Source of the DNA: Malus domestica
Taxonomy: Eukaryota > Streptophyta > Magnoliopsida > Rosales > Rosaceae
Length of the DNA stretch: 64,000 bases
Assembly: GCF_042453785.1 (NCBI RefSeq)
Contig: NC_091677.1
Coordinates: 21,701,501-21,765,500, forward strand
Direction: 5' to 3'
Part shown: in pieces, positions 12,342-24,334 of the stretch
Numbering within the stretch: position 1 is the stretch's first letter
How the letters are laid out: every line of letters begins with the position of its first letter
Notes under the pieces: model-generated
What the model was told of the DNA's origin: nothing
What the model saw: only the letters and a program-made list of their open reading frames with translations
The model's database searches: none
Made by a program: the position numbers and the translations under genes

Positions 12342-13643
12342 CTATTTGCAGAGCGAAGCTAGGACTCTGCGAGGTTGAGCGAAGGATTTCCGGGAGTGAA
12401 GGACAGCCAAGTTATCGAGCACTAAAACATCGCCTCTGCTCCAAGGGAAGGCAACGCTTTCCTCTTCAAGAACTTTCAAGCAGTCATGGATGATATCCGC
12501 AGGCAATGGGCTGCCATCTCCAAAAGTGACGGCCTTTACAGGGTCGTTCCTTGCATCTTTCCAGCGGGTATATGCTGCCACCATGCTGTTGAACCAAATC
12601 TTGCGCTGCGTTGTGCTGTTATATTTGATGGCAGGGATTGGTCTCATGATTGACTTCACTCCATCATCCAACCATTCCAACTTCATGCCAAGCTTAGCAG
12701 CCCTGCCAAAAGTTTTAGTAGAGAGCTCATCTGATTTGCGTATTGGACGAATGTATGTTACCTGGGTGGCATGTTGAGATGGTGTTGCACACTCACTCAA
12801 TTTATGTGATTTACCCTTCTAGAGTTTACGCAGTTTAGATATTAATAATTGCACACGTCTTATATATACATTTTGGGTGGGCTTGTAACACTACGTTACT
12901 AACGTGGTGTTAGTGTTACGATCACACTGAAAAATGTGTCAGCACCTTGGGATGACACTTGGTGTCAGTGTTGCAAGAGCACTGAAAAATTACCCATTGT
13001 ACAGCTAAAGTGAAGTGGAGTTTGTACAATTTGAAGCAATACCTTTGCTCAGCTATGCTCGTCTTTGGTCAAGAAGGTGGACTTCCAGCCACGGCAGATT
13101 GGAGAAGAAGGATCGTCGTCTTCGCCCAAAACCCGGTTATATAACAACCCGTGCTCCTCCAACTTGTCGACGAACTCCGGGTACTGCTTTTTCATCCTCT
13201 CGTACACAATGTGGCTCAGAACAATCAGAGTTTCTCCCCCACTTCCAGGCTCCACTTCACAGAAGAAAAACAGCTTGGATGGGTACTCCGGCACCTGAAA
13301 CGACATGTCATAAAAACACCACACCACAGGCGCCGTGCAATGAGAATATACCTGAGCCATTTCGTGGTGGAATGGAATCTTCTGGTCGGACGGGGACTCG
13401 TTGGCGATAAAAACCCGACCCACGACGTTGGTTTGAGAAGCGGCTCCGCCCACATAGGGAAGCTCCTCGAAGCCGAAGGCCTAAAGAGTACGGCCCCCAA
13501 TTTTCGGAGCTGGGCGTTCAGGTAGGGCTTTTCGGCTTCGATGGTTTTGGTGATGCCAGAGGCGAAGATATAACTACCGGGAATTAGCTTCCGCCGTTGA
13601 GCTTCTGCTGTGAAATTGGGGTTTCCACCAAGGTACCAGCCAT
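12342..13643 (-). pseudogene. Clavaminate-synthase-like (TauD/TfdA) dioxygenase, broken
   Basis: Closely resembles the plant clavaminate synthase-like protein At3g21360, an Fe(II)/2-oxoglutarate-type dioxygenase fold. The reading starts at ATG 13643 (MAGTLVETPISQQK). A TAA stop follows at 13584-13586. There is a frameshift with missing codons near 13550, a second one near 13481 (GAVLF joined to the AFGFEELPYVGG region), and a third just before the 340-bp intron 12703-13042. The remaining sequence is well kept: the HHEMAQ iron-binding segment, VLGEDDDPSS, WFNSMVAAYT, LHSR and the terminal RRVLASLCK. The 57 bp at 13295-13351 read through in frame but begin GTATAT and end TTTCAG; removing them restores the family spacing, so they are probably a very short intron. 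Recent loss of function is likely, with an intact paralogue elsewhere. Confidence 0.85.
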
Positions 13644-15290
13644 GGTGCCTCTTTGGTATGGGGTGGCAATTGGGTTGACGAGCCGGCTTGCAGTGTCGGG
13701 GTGAGTTGGTAAACTGGGTTAGAGTAAGTCCGCCTCTAAAACAATGAGCTAGCTTATCCATTTAATTCATCCAAATGAATAGTAATTGACTCAAATAAAT
13801 AGTAATTAACCAAATATATCTCTATTCTTAAAAAATAAGTTGGTCTAAAGTCTATTCAATTTGTATTAAAATATTATTAATTTTTTTATAAAATAATAAA
13901 AAATAAATTTATTTTTAATTTCAGATATGATTTTTAACCAATCTTGTCACGCCAAGCTTTGATTAAAAATGTTGAAAATATTGAAATGTGGTGTAAGATG
14001 GAAGATAATGGTTAGGTATTTATAGAAAAAAATTTAAAAAATTCTAAACAATTTTTAATAATTTTTATTAGTTAATTAATCTGGACTGTTGCATTGAAAT
14101 CCAACAGCCCCAAATTGAACACGTGGCCAATGGTAACAATTCTTGACATTTTCCTTTTTTTTTAAAAAAAAAAATTGGCCGAATTGGACACGGTCTATAT
14201 TTTGCCACATCACTAGCCATTGGGTTTGAATTTCAATTTTTTTTTTATCGTTGGAAATCCAACGGTTCAGAAAACTAATTGTTGAAAATCCAATGGCCGA
14301 GGCTTAGCCACGTGGCCCATGTCCCGGCCCCTTTAGTGCACCTGTAATGCGGGCCCGATGATTGTAATCTAGTTGGGGATGCACGCCCACGTGCACGTGT
14401 TTTTTACTCACCTAATGCAAAAAAAAAAATTGTGTGGCCCGCTGATGTCATGCTGGCATTAGCATGATGCCAAATAGGCCGGTTTCTACCTCAACCCATT
14501 ATGGGCCGACTTAAAAACTGGCTTGGACTTTGGGATGGCCTATTTTTAAGGGTGGAAGGGGTTTTTTTAGATGCCAACCTATTTTTTTAGGCTTTGGGCC
14601 AGCCTCTTAGAGAGGGCTGGAGTTGCCATTAGGGAGTGAAATAATATGGAGCTGTGTTGGGTGGGTCTTTTTAGTCTGGAATTGTGTCTAGGTTCAATTT
14701 GACATTTCTCATGTCTTTTGGTCAGAAGCTTCAATTTTGACATTTCAAGTTAGTGAGTTATCATGTTGTTGTAGGTTCGACCGTTAAGTGTAATCGTCAT
14801 GAGATTTAAAAAATTTCACTTACAAGCGAAAAAAAATATTTTGTCATTGAGCGAGTTGACTATACTAGCTTTTCACACCAATTTTCTTATACAAAAGTTA
14901 AAAATAATTTTGAATAAAATATAACATTGTGTTTCCAAAAAAACAAGAAAAATTTCGGTATAAGGCTTATGTTTAACGTTGAGAGCTAAACATAGCGCAA
15001 GTTAGTTCATCTTCAGCCAAAAAGTTATAGGCCACTTCTAGCTCAGATTTGTGAAAAATGTGTCTCTGGCCAATGACCAAAATGAATGTGTTAAAAAGAA
15101 TCACAGTCAAATTTAGCAAACCCGCAAGTAAGCTTCATGAGCAAGCAAAGTTGGAGACGAAACTGACTTCAGAGTTCAGAGTAGAGTCACTGCTCGTGAA
15201 ATTGTGACCTAGGATATATACACTCACATACACAAAGAGATAGGAACCCTACATAAGCTTCACTAACAAGACGACCTTTACTTAGGGTTG
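13644..15290. other. Intergenic repeat-derived DNA
   Basis: From about 13718 to 14635 the sequence looks like a non-autonomous DNA transposon. The left side reads GTTAGAGTAAGTCCGCCTC. The right side, reversed, reads GGCAACTCCAGCCCTCTC. In between are repeated AATCCAACGG/AATCCAACAGCC phrases. The ends are only weakly inverted and I found no clean target duplication. From 14640 to 15290 I see nothing that could be a gene. Confidence 0.35.
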
Positions 15291-15861
15291 GAAAAAAATC
15301 CCGAAAATTCCCAAACCAAACAAAAAAAATCTCAATCCCAAACCAATAAAATTCTGATCCCAAACCAAAAACCGAACCAATATCGAAATTTCAGTACAGG
15401 AATCGGTATTGTCTCCTCAAATTTTTAGTAATCCCATATTGAACCGAAAATAAATATTATATATATATATATATATTACATTTAAATTGTTGCTAACTTC
15501 TAGTAAGTTTGGTTTACAGGTAATAACCATAACTCTTTATCGCCACATTTGTAAGTACGAACCTCCCACACACACACTCACCCTGCATTGCTGCTTCTCA
15601 ACCAAACATGTCTATTTCTTCAACACGAAATCAAAAAATTGTACTGTTAGTTTTCGAACATATTAGGTTTATAACTTCAATTTTTTTTTTTGGTTTGTTA
15701 CTTATTTTCTTTTGGTTGCATGTTAATTTGACTTGGCATAAATGATTGGTATTTCAATTTGTACGAAATTTGGGAATACTGAACCATCTCGAAATACCAT
15801 AAATATTTTGTGAATCCCAAAAATTGAGAATACCGAAATTTCGGTTCGGAATCGGTCTTCA

Positions 15862-15866
15862 AATAC
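15862..15866. repeat. Target site duplication AATAC, left copy
   Basis: AATAC directly precedes the 5' LTR and recurs at 26261-26265 directly after the 3' LTR. The match fixes the true left end of the element at 15867, 35 bp further out than the region the two LTRs share. Confidence 0.8.
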
Positions 15867-17007
15867 AGTCACAGCCCGTTCTGAAATGTTGTAATATTAA
15901 TTGGTCTCGAATGTGGAAGTTACTAATTTACCCTTGGACGTTAAAGTGTGTTGTGTGTTTTATGTACTTAAGTTGGACAATTCTAATATTTCCCAAGTTC
16001 TTGGAAAAAGACTTAGGCTTGTTACTTTGTTTTGTGGGTTAGTAACCAACTAGGACCACACACACACCTATCCATTTCCCTGTGTACACTCTCTATCCTC
16101 CCTATCTCGATTTTCTGCAACGTCCGTACAAGCGTACGGACAATTGTCGAACCATTCCATTTAGGCACGGATCGACGAGGAGAATATAACCTTTGAGTTC
16201 ATTGTAGGCTCCTGAGTCCATTCGTACCATTTATAGGAAGGGAAAGCTTAGAAAACCCGAGAACCCAAGATTCCAATTTTGAGGTATTGTTCATGCAGTC
16301 ATAAATGCACAATTTTTAAAGGATTTCAAGCTTATAGGAAGCTTAGGGACCCTTCCACGAAGCTCAGAGAAGAAAAATGACATAATTTGGACGTCGGGAA
16401 GTTGAGATAGATGCATTTGAAGTTTGACCGGATTATCGAAGGTCCACCGGCAAATTTCCGTGGATTTTAGGTCCCAAAACAGGTATGGTTGTATTCTATT
16501 CGTCCTAAGCTTCAATTTGCTTCAAGTTTCATGAAATTTGGTGGAAAATTGAGTGATAAATGAAGGTATTATTATTTTCCAGAAATCGGCAACGCAGAGG
16601 TCACCGGCGTTGGACTCTGGCGAGCTGAGGAAGACGAAGGAGCATATTCCGTCAAATCTGACGAAATATTCTAACTGCAAAAGGTAACGCCGTTAACGTC
16701 TGTTAAGGTTTTAACGAAATATTCCATGGAATATTCCTAACGGCAGTTAGGTTTCCGTCGGGGTTACCTACGCGTGGGGGCGCGTCTGGCCTTGCCTTGG
16801 TCGACGCGTGTCGGCGCGTGGGGGTCGGAAAATTTTTCTAAAAATATGGGGATGTTCGTGAGGTTGTGTAGATCACGTTGGTATATTCAAACATCTCATT
16901 TGAGCAATGTATGAGAAGTTATTAACTAGTTTTGTCTATGTGCTTTAATTAACGTTTATTTAGTTGTTTCGTATATAGGGAAAACCTATCCTAAGGACGA
17001 GCGCAGT

Positions 17008-18283
17008 TGATGCGATGAAAGTTAAGCACTCAAATTAAACCCTCTTTTGACAATTGTAGTATATGTATAAGTAGGGATCGTTCTGGACCGGGGATTAGGA
17101 GGGATTGCTAATCTAAACTAAACTGACTTACAAAAAGAAATTTAAAAACACTTAACTGGACTCTATATACTCAAAACACTTAAAAACACAAACTAAAACA
17201 GATTTTAACTAATTAGACACACTAAAGTAAAGGGGGATTGGGTTTTGGATGAAAATAAAGTAAAACAAAACAGAAACTAGAACTAAACAGATTTGCACGA
17301 AATTGGTTGTTTTGGATGGATGATGGGCTAGCTAGAAGGTCTTTCTCCACACATGACACACTTGCATACAAATCAATCTCCAATTGCCTTTCAATAAACT
17401 ATGATGCTCAACACCCCAGATTAACCGTGATGCACAAATTAACCCTCAGATTTTCCTTTACTCATTGAATTGGATGAATGCATGCGACAACCCAAATCAT
17501 TCTCTAAAAGTCCCCTATATGAATGCATAATAGAGATACAATCAGAGATCATTACGTTCAATGAAAATCATAAGTGTTGACGAGGCAATTATAACTATGA
17601 ATGCATGATACAATTGCCAAGAATTCAATTAACGCGATTGTGATAAACAACCTTCACTACTCATGCATAATGGAGTTGTAATGAGTGGATGTAATGGGTG
17701 TAGTGGGTGGGTGTTGTGGTAATGAGTGGATGTAATGGGTGAGTGTTGTGGTAATGAGTGGATGTGGGTGAGTGTTGTGGTAATGAGTGGATGTAATGGG
17801 TGTAGTGGATGAGTGTTTGGTAATGAATGGATGTAATGGGTGTAGTGGGTGAATGTTGTGGTAATGATGTAATGGGTGTAGTGGGTAAGTGTTGTGGTAA
17901 TGAGTGGATGTAATGGGTGTAGTGGGTGGATGTTTGGTAATGAGTGGATGTAATGGGTATAGTGGATGGATGTTTGATAATGAGTGGATGTAATGGGTGT
18001 AGTGGATGGATGTTTGGAGTTGTAGGTCAACACACTTGCACACACACATGTTGATTTCTAGCCTTCAAATCTTCAAAAACGTCCATCCTCATGTCTCCAT
18101 GCTTGCACTATCCAATCTTGGCTCAAAAATGCTCTAAAATGCTCCAAAATGTACTTTCTTGCCAACTTTGTTATTATGACCTACAAACACACGAAAATAG
18201 CTTAAAATACATAATTAACTAAGAAATAACAACACAAATACACAAGAACAAGCTAACTAAGTCGCATAAATATGTTCCTATCA
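17008..18283 (-). mobile_element. Solo LTR nested in the 5' LTR, TSD GCAGT
   Basis: The insertion begins TGATGCGATG and ends TTCCTATCA, so it has TG...CA ends, and it is flanked by GCAGT at 17003-17007 and 18284-18288. The 3' LTR has the uninterrupted site (GAGCGCAGTCAAGGG). Read on the minus strand it starts TGATAGGAACATATTTATGC, like LTRs of the Tat/Ogre group known from Rosaceae (from memory). No internal region remains, so it is most simply a solo LTR left by recombination. Confidence 0.85.
17678..18016 (-). repeat. Minisatellite, nine units of 29-42 bp
   Basis: Nine units of the form GTAATGAGTGGATGTAATGG followed by GTGTAGTGGGTGAGTGTTG, varying in length by internal deletions. The array lies inside the nested solo LTR. 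Its complement stays open in more than one frame only because the repeat lacks stops, so the threonine/histidine-rich peptides are not believable proteins. Confidence 0.93.
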
Positions 18284-18671
18284 GCAGTCAAGGGCGGCTC
18301 GGGGGCTACGACCCTTCGACATATCAGTGAGTGGGCTTTTGGTTTTCAGTATATATTTATATACTTGATATTTTCCCAGAAAAAGTGTTTAAATGAAAGT
18401 ATGCTTTGAAATGTTATGCATATAAATTTATATTCAGCATATGAATTAGTATATGATGCATAATATGAATTGGTACTGTGGACGCTCAGGTAAGTACCAG
18501 GTGAGTATTGTTTTGTTATATGAGATATTGATAATGTGACACGTGATTGAGAGCTCATAAACCTACACCCCAGGTGATTGTGATTTAGCTAGAGATATAG
18601 TACAGGCCTATTTATAATGTCACCTCCTGCACCATATGCTCACATTGGATCCAATTTAGGTGCACAATCTT

Positions 18672-18908
18672 GTCGTACAGACCATCATAGGTGGTTCCGA
18701 CTCGTAGGCGACTAGCGATTTATCGCACAGCTATCATAAGAGCAGCATTGAGCATAACTATATTACACCTAGTCTTGTCGTTCAAACCTTTGCAGTGGTT
18801 CCGACTCATGTGCAGTGTAGTGCCGTATAGGTCACTTGCGGTGACTTCGGCTAGATTGACTAATGAGCTATGAATTCAGTCGTACAGACCTCTACAGGGG
18901 TTCCGGCT
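18672..18908 (+). repeat. Array of about 30-bp TCGTACAGACC...GGTTCCGACT motifs in the 5' LTR
   Basis: Four units start near 18672, 18778, 18822 and 18880. Each reads roughly TCGTACAGACC, then 6-10 variable bases, then GGTTCCGACT. The same array recurs in the 3' LTR (about 25520-25768) and in the diverged solo LTR (about 46355-46625). Confidence 0.75.
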
Positions 18909-19461
18909 AATATGTTATTTATCCATGAATTTATTTTCACCTGAGTTACTTATTCTGTTTTATATTTTGGCATGGCATACTTATGAATATGGATATGTGA
19001 AGCATGTTTTGAATATATATATATATATTTTATATTCCATTTCTGGGAAAATTATACATGTTTACGGCGAGGGGTTAGAGCATTTGATAAATGAAATGGT
19101 TTTGTAAAGCTTTGTTTTTGCCCACTCACACTTTTTGTTTTGCGCCCCTCCAGGTTTTAGATAAGCTTGTCCGTTGGTGGCTCACGAGGATTGATTGGAG
19201 GTTTTGACAGATTATCACAAATGTATGGCATCTTTGGGTGTCGTTTAATTAGTACTTGTTTTTTGGATTGAACTTAGGCTACTCACACTATGATTGTGTA
19301 TTCACACATATTCTAGCACTTGTCTTAACTAGTACTCTTATGAGTTGGTTTTCATTTATTCGTATTCTCTTTTATCTTTATTGCTTCTACACTATGCACA
19401 TGGCTATGTCACCTTCACGTGACAGCCAGCATGCCCTGATTCGGGTCGGGGTGTGTCAGTT

Positions 19462-19473
19462 TGGTATCAGAGC
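19462..19473 (+). other. Primer binding site for initiator tRNA-Met
   Basis: TGGTATCAGAGC lies three bases after the LTR end. This is the usual plant initiator-methionine tRNA complement used to prime reverse transcription. Confidence 0.9.
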
Positions 19474-19538
19474 CTAGGTTTAGCAGTCCTGTATAGTTCG
19501 TGAATATCTTAATCATTATGATGTTTTCTGTCAAAACT

Positions 19539-20770
19539 ATGTCGCCTCTTAGAAAGCCACGTTACTCAGTTGAGCCTAGTTTCCCTGATATTGCTCAATT
19601 AGGGGAAGTTATAGCTAATGACATTCAGTCTTCGCTTCATCCTCCTTAAATGACACCTCTTGATGCTGTGTATAATCTGAAGCTGAATCATTTTATGGGG
19701 AATGAAGGGCACGAAGGAGTTGAGAAATGGATCAATCATGTTAATAAGACTTTTCGTGTAATGCAGAGTCAGGGGGATCTTCCTCCTGATAGATGGGTCA
19801 AGATGACTACCTGGTTTTTGGGTCCGAAACCTGCATCCTGGTGGAGATAGGAATCTTATCAGCTGACCCCAAAGGAAATTGCGGACTGGGAAGTGTTTAA
19901 ACAGTTATTTCAGAAAAGGTTTATTCCCCATAAGTATATTGATCGCAAAAAGCAACAATTTACTCAATTAAAGCAGGGGAAGATGACAGCGAATGAGTAT
20001 TATAGGAGATTCACTAACTTGTCTTGCTATCATCCGAAGGTTGCTGCTAATCCGGTTAAGATGCTCCGTTGTTTCAGGTTGGGTACTAAGAAGAAATGGT
20101 GTTCTATAGCGACATCGACTTCCTATGCCACTTACCAAGAGTTTTATGAGGTTTTACTATGGATTGAGGACTCAGAGAACATGCACAATGAAAGTGAAGA
20201 TGAAGAAGAAAAAAACGGGAACCAGAGGCGAGATGATAAAAGTAAAGGTCAATCATCTCAGGGACCTCGTAAGACCCAAAGTTTTAAGAGAAGTGGTGTC
20301 AGTTCCAGCTTTGCTAGTGGAGGCTTGAGCTCTAATGTGCAGAGGAAAGGTGGTAGATTTTCTGGAGGCCCTAGATTTCAGAGGCAGAGAGATTTTAGTG
20401 GTTCGGGTGGTTCATGTGCTCATTTATGCCGCATATATAATAATAGGCATTTTGGGGAGTGTAGGAGAGGCAGCGGTTGATGCTATACTTGTGGACAGAT
20501 GGGGCATAGGGCTGCACATTGCCCTTAGAATCAGCAGAGGCCCCAATAGCCTTCCTTACCACCACCTGCGCCTACCCATCAAGTTTCAGGACCTAGTGGT
20601 TATGCCCAAACTGGTCGTGGAGGTGCTTATCATTATCAGGGCAACGCTGCTCCTTATACTTCAAAGCAGTATCAGTACTTGCATGACCCTCATTATCAGA
20701 ATGGTTACCCACAGTATCCGGAAGGTTCTATGCCATATCAGCCACATTTAGCAGGTGGATCTCAGTGGTA
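19539..20770 (+). pseudogene. gypsy gag relic
   Basis: Reads from ATG 19539 (MSPLRKPRYSVEPS) and stays in one frame but for nonsense codons at 19647 (TAA), 19847 (TAG), 20478 (TGA) and several later ones. It contains the capsid-like segment KWINHVNKTFRVMQ and FKQLFQKRFIP, then a basic, serine-rich stretch, then a zinc knuckle CYTCGQMGHRAAHC of the form CX2CX4HX4C near 20481-20522. Gag packages element RNA into cytoplasmic particles. Most stops look like CAG to TAG, CAA to TAA or CGA to TGA changes, which fits C-to-T decay of methylated DNA. Confidence 0.85.
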
Positions 20771-20830
20771 CCAGGGGGGATAACCCCAACAGGTAGAGAT
20801 TGCTGCTAGCAGTGCAGGATCTTCAGACAA

Positions 20831-23800
20831 TTGGGTCAACCAAGACAAGGACGAGGTATTCATACTAACAGAGGTCGTGGTGGACGACAACAAAATCAAG
20901 GACGTATCCACAATATGACACTGCAGGATGCTCAGAACAATCCTGATTTAATCATGTGTACGTTAAATATTCTTGGTCATTTTGCTAAAGTATTAATTGA
21001 TTGTGGTGCTACGCATTCTGTTATTTCTCATACATTTACTCAAGTGACACAACCTCGTCCTACACTTTTAGGATATGATTTAGAGTTTTCTATGCCTAGG
21101 TTGTTATGCCAGCTAACCTTATTCCGTTAGACATTGTTGATTTTGATGTGATTTTAGGCACTGATTGGTTACACTACAATCGTGCCAAGATAGATTACTA
21201 CGGGAAAATGGTTACTTTCCATCGTCCTGGATTATTCAAAGTTACATTTGTAAGAGAGCCTAGTGGGGGTAAGGCATGGTGTTATTTCTACCATGAGAGC
21301 TAAAAGGTTGTTATCGAAAGGTTGTCAAGGATATTTGGCTCATGTGGTGTTGAATGATAATGCTCCTAGTAGTGTGGAGGATGTACGTGTGGTCAGACAT
21401 TTTCCAGATGTGTTCCCTGATGATTTGCCTAGATTGTTGCTAGATAGAGACGTAGAGTTCACTATTGATTTGCTTCCAGGTACAGATCCTATATCTTTGA
21501 CTCCATATAGAATGGCTCATGCTGAATTAAGGGAATTGAAAGTTCAGTTGCAGGAATTAGTGGATAAAGGTTTTATTCGGCCTAGTACTTCACCCTGGGG
21601 AGCTCCAGTTCTATTTGTGAGGAAGAAAGACGGAACTTTGAGGTTATGCATTGATTCTAGGCAATTGAATCCGGTAACAATTAAGAACCGTTATCCATTG
21701 CCACGTATAGAAGATTTGTTTAATCAACTCCGAGGTGCATGTGTGTTCTCTAAGATTGACTTGAGGTCTGGTTACTACCAATTGAAGATTAAAAGTGAAG
21801 ATGTCCCTAAAACAGCTTTCAGGACTAAATATGGTCATTATGAATTTCTTGTGATGTCATTCGGGTTAACTAATGCACCAGCAGCCTTCATGGATCTAAT
21901 GAATCGAGTATTCCAGCTATATTTGGACAGGTTTGTCATTGTCTTCATTGATGATATTCTGGTATACTCTACGTCTATAGCAAAGCATGCTAGACATCTT
22001 AAATTGGTGTTGAAAAGTTTGAGGGAACACCAGTTATATGCTAAGTTTAGGAAATGCCAATTATGGTTAGATCAAGTGGCATTTTTGGGACATGTTATAT
22101 CAGCTCAAGGTATTCGAGTGGATTCTCAAAAAGTGGCAATTGTGGAGAATTGGGAGTAACCTCGAACTGTCACTGAGGTACAGAGTTTTCTTGGCCTAGC
22201 AGTCTATTATAGACGATTTGTTAAGGATTTTTCAGTTATTGATTTACCATTGACGAGATTGACCAGGAAGAATGTTAAGTTTGAGTGGGATGATAATTGT
22301 GAGCAAAGTTTTCAGCAGTTGAAGTATTATTTCACTCATGCACCTGTTTTGGCACTCCCAGATGATAGTGGTAATTTTGAGGTCTACAGTGATGCTTCTT
22401 TGAATGGTTTGGGTTGTGCATTGATGCAACATGGTAGGGTGATTGCTTATGCTTGAAGACAGTTGAAACCTTATGAGAAGAATTACCCTACTCATGATCT
22501 GGAGTTAGCGACTATCATCTTTGCTTTGAAGATTTGGAGACATTATCTTCATGGCGAGAAATGTAAGATCTTCACGAATCATAAAAGTCTTCATAATCTT
22601 TTTACTCAAAGAGATCTTAATCTTCGGCAGCGAAGGTGGATTGAGTTGCTTAGCGATTATGATTGCACGATTGAGTATCACCCTGGTCGTGCAAATGCAG
22701 TGGCGGATGCATTTAGTAGGAAGACTCCAGCTAGACTTAATGCCATCTATGATTGTCATGTTCCTCTTCTTGCAAATTTGAGGTCCACTGGAGTGGAGTT
22801 AGGAGTGGAAGATCGAGAGGAAGCCTTACTTGCGAATTTTCAAGTTAGGCCAATTTTAATTGATTGTGTGCTTGAAGCTCAGACGAATGATGAAGAGACC
22901 CGGGAAATAATTCAAGCAAGAAATCGAGGCAAGAAGAAAGATTTCAGAATACGAGAAATTGATGGCATGCTTATGCAAGAGAAAAAAATGTATGTGCCGA
23001 ATAATGCAGAGTTAAATAAAGAAATTCTTGATGAAGCGCATATTTCGGCATATGCAATGCATCCTACAGGTACCAAGATGTATCATACCATTCAAACATT
23101 TTATTATTGGTCGGGTATGAAAAGAGAAATTTTTGAGTATGTGAGTAGGTATGTTATTTGTCAGCAAGTTAAAGCAAAAAGAAAGAAGTCGTTTGGGTTG
23201 ATGCAGCCACTTCCTATTCCACATTGGAAATGGGAAAATATTACAATGGATTTTGTGTACAAGCTTCCTCATACACAGAATGGTTATGATGGCATTTGGG
23301 TGATAGTTGATCGGCTTACTAAGTCAGCACATTTTATTCCTGTGAGGGAGAAATATTCTTTAAGCCGATTAGTTGAATTATTCGTATCGAAGATCATGAA
23401 GTACCATAGAGTTCCAATTAGTATTATCTCGGATCGTGATCCTAGATTCACTTCTAAGTTCTGGGTAGCGTTCCAGGAAGCTCTTGGTACAAGATTACTT
23501 TATAGTACAGCATATCATCCTCAGACAGATGGGCAGTCTGAGAAGACTATTCAGACTTTAGAGGATATGCTGAGATCTTCGGTGTTGCAGTTTGGTGACA
23601 CTTGGCTTGGATTTGATGGAATTTGCCTACAACAACAACTTTCATTCCAATATTGGTATGTCACCTTTCGAGACTCTTTATCGTAAATCTTGTCGCACAC
23701 CCTTATGTTGGTCAGAGGTTGGTGAAAGAGTTTTAGTGGGTCCTGAGATAATGGAGGTGACTACCCAGAATATTCAGATGATTAAGTCTAACCTGAAAGA

Positions 23801-24284
23801 GGCCTAGGATCGACAGAAGTGTCTAGCAGACAGACATGCCACTGATCGGATGTATAATGTAGGTGATTGGGTATTTCTGAAGCTATCACCATGGAAAGGT
23901 GTTGTGCGGTTTGGAAAGAAAGGCAAGCTGAGTCCTAGGTACGTTGGACCATATATGATCACCGAGCGAGTCGGTGAAGTTGCTTAAAGACTTGAGTTGC
24001 CTCCAAAGTTGTCCAAAGTGCACGATGTTTTTCATGTCTCTATACTTCGTCATTATGTTGTAGATCCTTCACATGTGATTCCTCATCAATCTTTGGAAAT
24101 TAATCTGGATTTGACTTATGACGAGGAGCATGTGACGATTTTGGATTGGAAAGATAAGGTTCTGAGAAATAAGACAGTGCGTTTGGTGAAAGTATTATGG
24201 AGAAATCACTATGTGGGGAAGGCTATATGGGAGACAAAAGATCGGATGAGAGAGATGTATCCGCGATTGTTTTATGGTTATTAG
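20831..24284 (+). pseudogene. gypsy pol relic: protease, RT, RNase H, integrase, chromodomain-like end
   Basis: The protease shows LIDCGATHSVIS near 20990 and ILGTDWLHY near 21150. RT shows [23 protein letters not shown] and the catalytic FIDDILVYS near 21940. RNase H shows EVYSDASLNGLG near 22380. Integrase shows [20 protein letters not shown] and [10 protein letters not shown], so the DDE triad is present. In the HHCC zinc finger only CQQVK of the usual paired cysteines is seen, with Y (RYVICQQ) at the other position. The chromodomain-like end is at 23997-24284. Frameshifts lie near 21100, 21275 and 23605, and stops at 22157, 22454, 23805 and about 23985. It encodes no intact polyprotein. 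Confidence 0.92.
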
Positions 24285-24325
24285 TGGATATATTGTTGTG
24301 TATGAATTTCGAGGACAAAATTTTT

Positions 24326-24333
24326 AAGGTGGG
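24326..24333 (+). other. Polypurine tract remnant
   Basis: AAGGTGGG follows GAGGACAAAATTTTT, the usual phrase ahead of the 3' LTR in plant chromoviruses. It would prime plus-strand DNA synthesis. The LTR sequence after it lacks the first about 35 bp present in the 5' LTR. Confidence 0.7.
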
Positions 24334-24334
24334 T

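Larger units (their letters stand above)
15867..19458 (+). repeat. 5' LTR of the gypsy element (with nested solo LTR)
   Basis: Begins AGTCACAGCCC, where TG appears to have mutated to AG, and ends GTGTGTCA. Without the 1276-bp insertion and its duplicated GCAGT it would be about 2.3 kb. The start aligns with TGTTACAGCCC of the related solo LTR at 45002, which supports this boundary. Confidence 0.85.

Noticed and set aside
13015..13525. Plus-strand frames of 77-131 codons across the dioxygenase relic
   Set aside because: Shadows of the minus-strand pseudogene; no independent homology.
17678..18016. Spaced repeats that might suggest a CRISPR array
   Set aside because: Units are contiguous and of uneven length without unique spacers, and the genome is a plant nuclear one.
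17629..18049. Two Thr/His/Ser/Pro-rich minus-strand frames over 130 codons
   Set aside because: They are translations of the minisatellite, open in several frames because the repeat has no stops.
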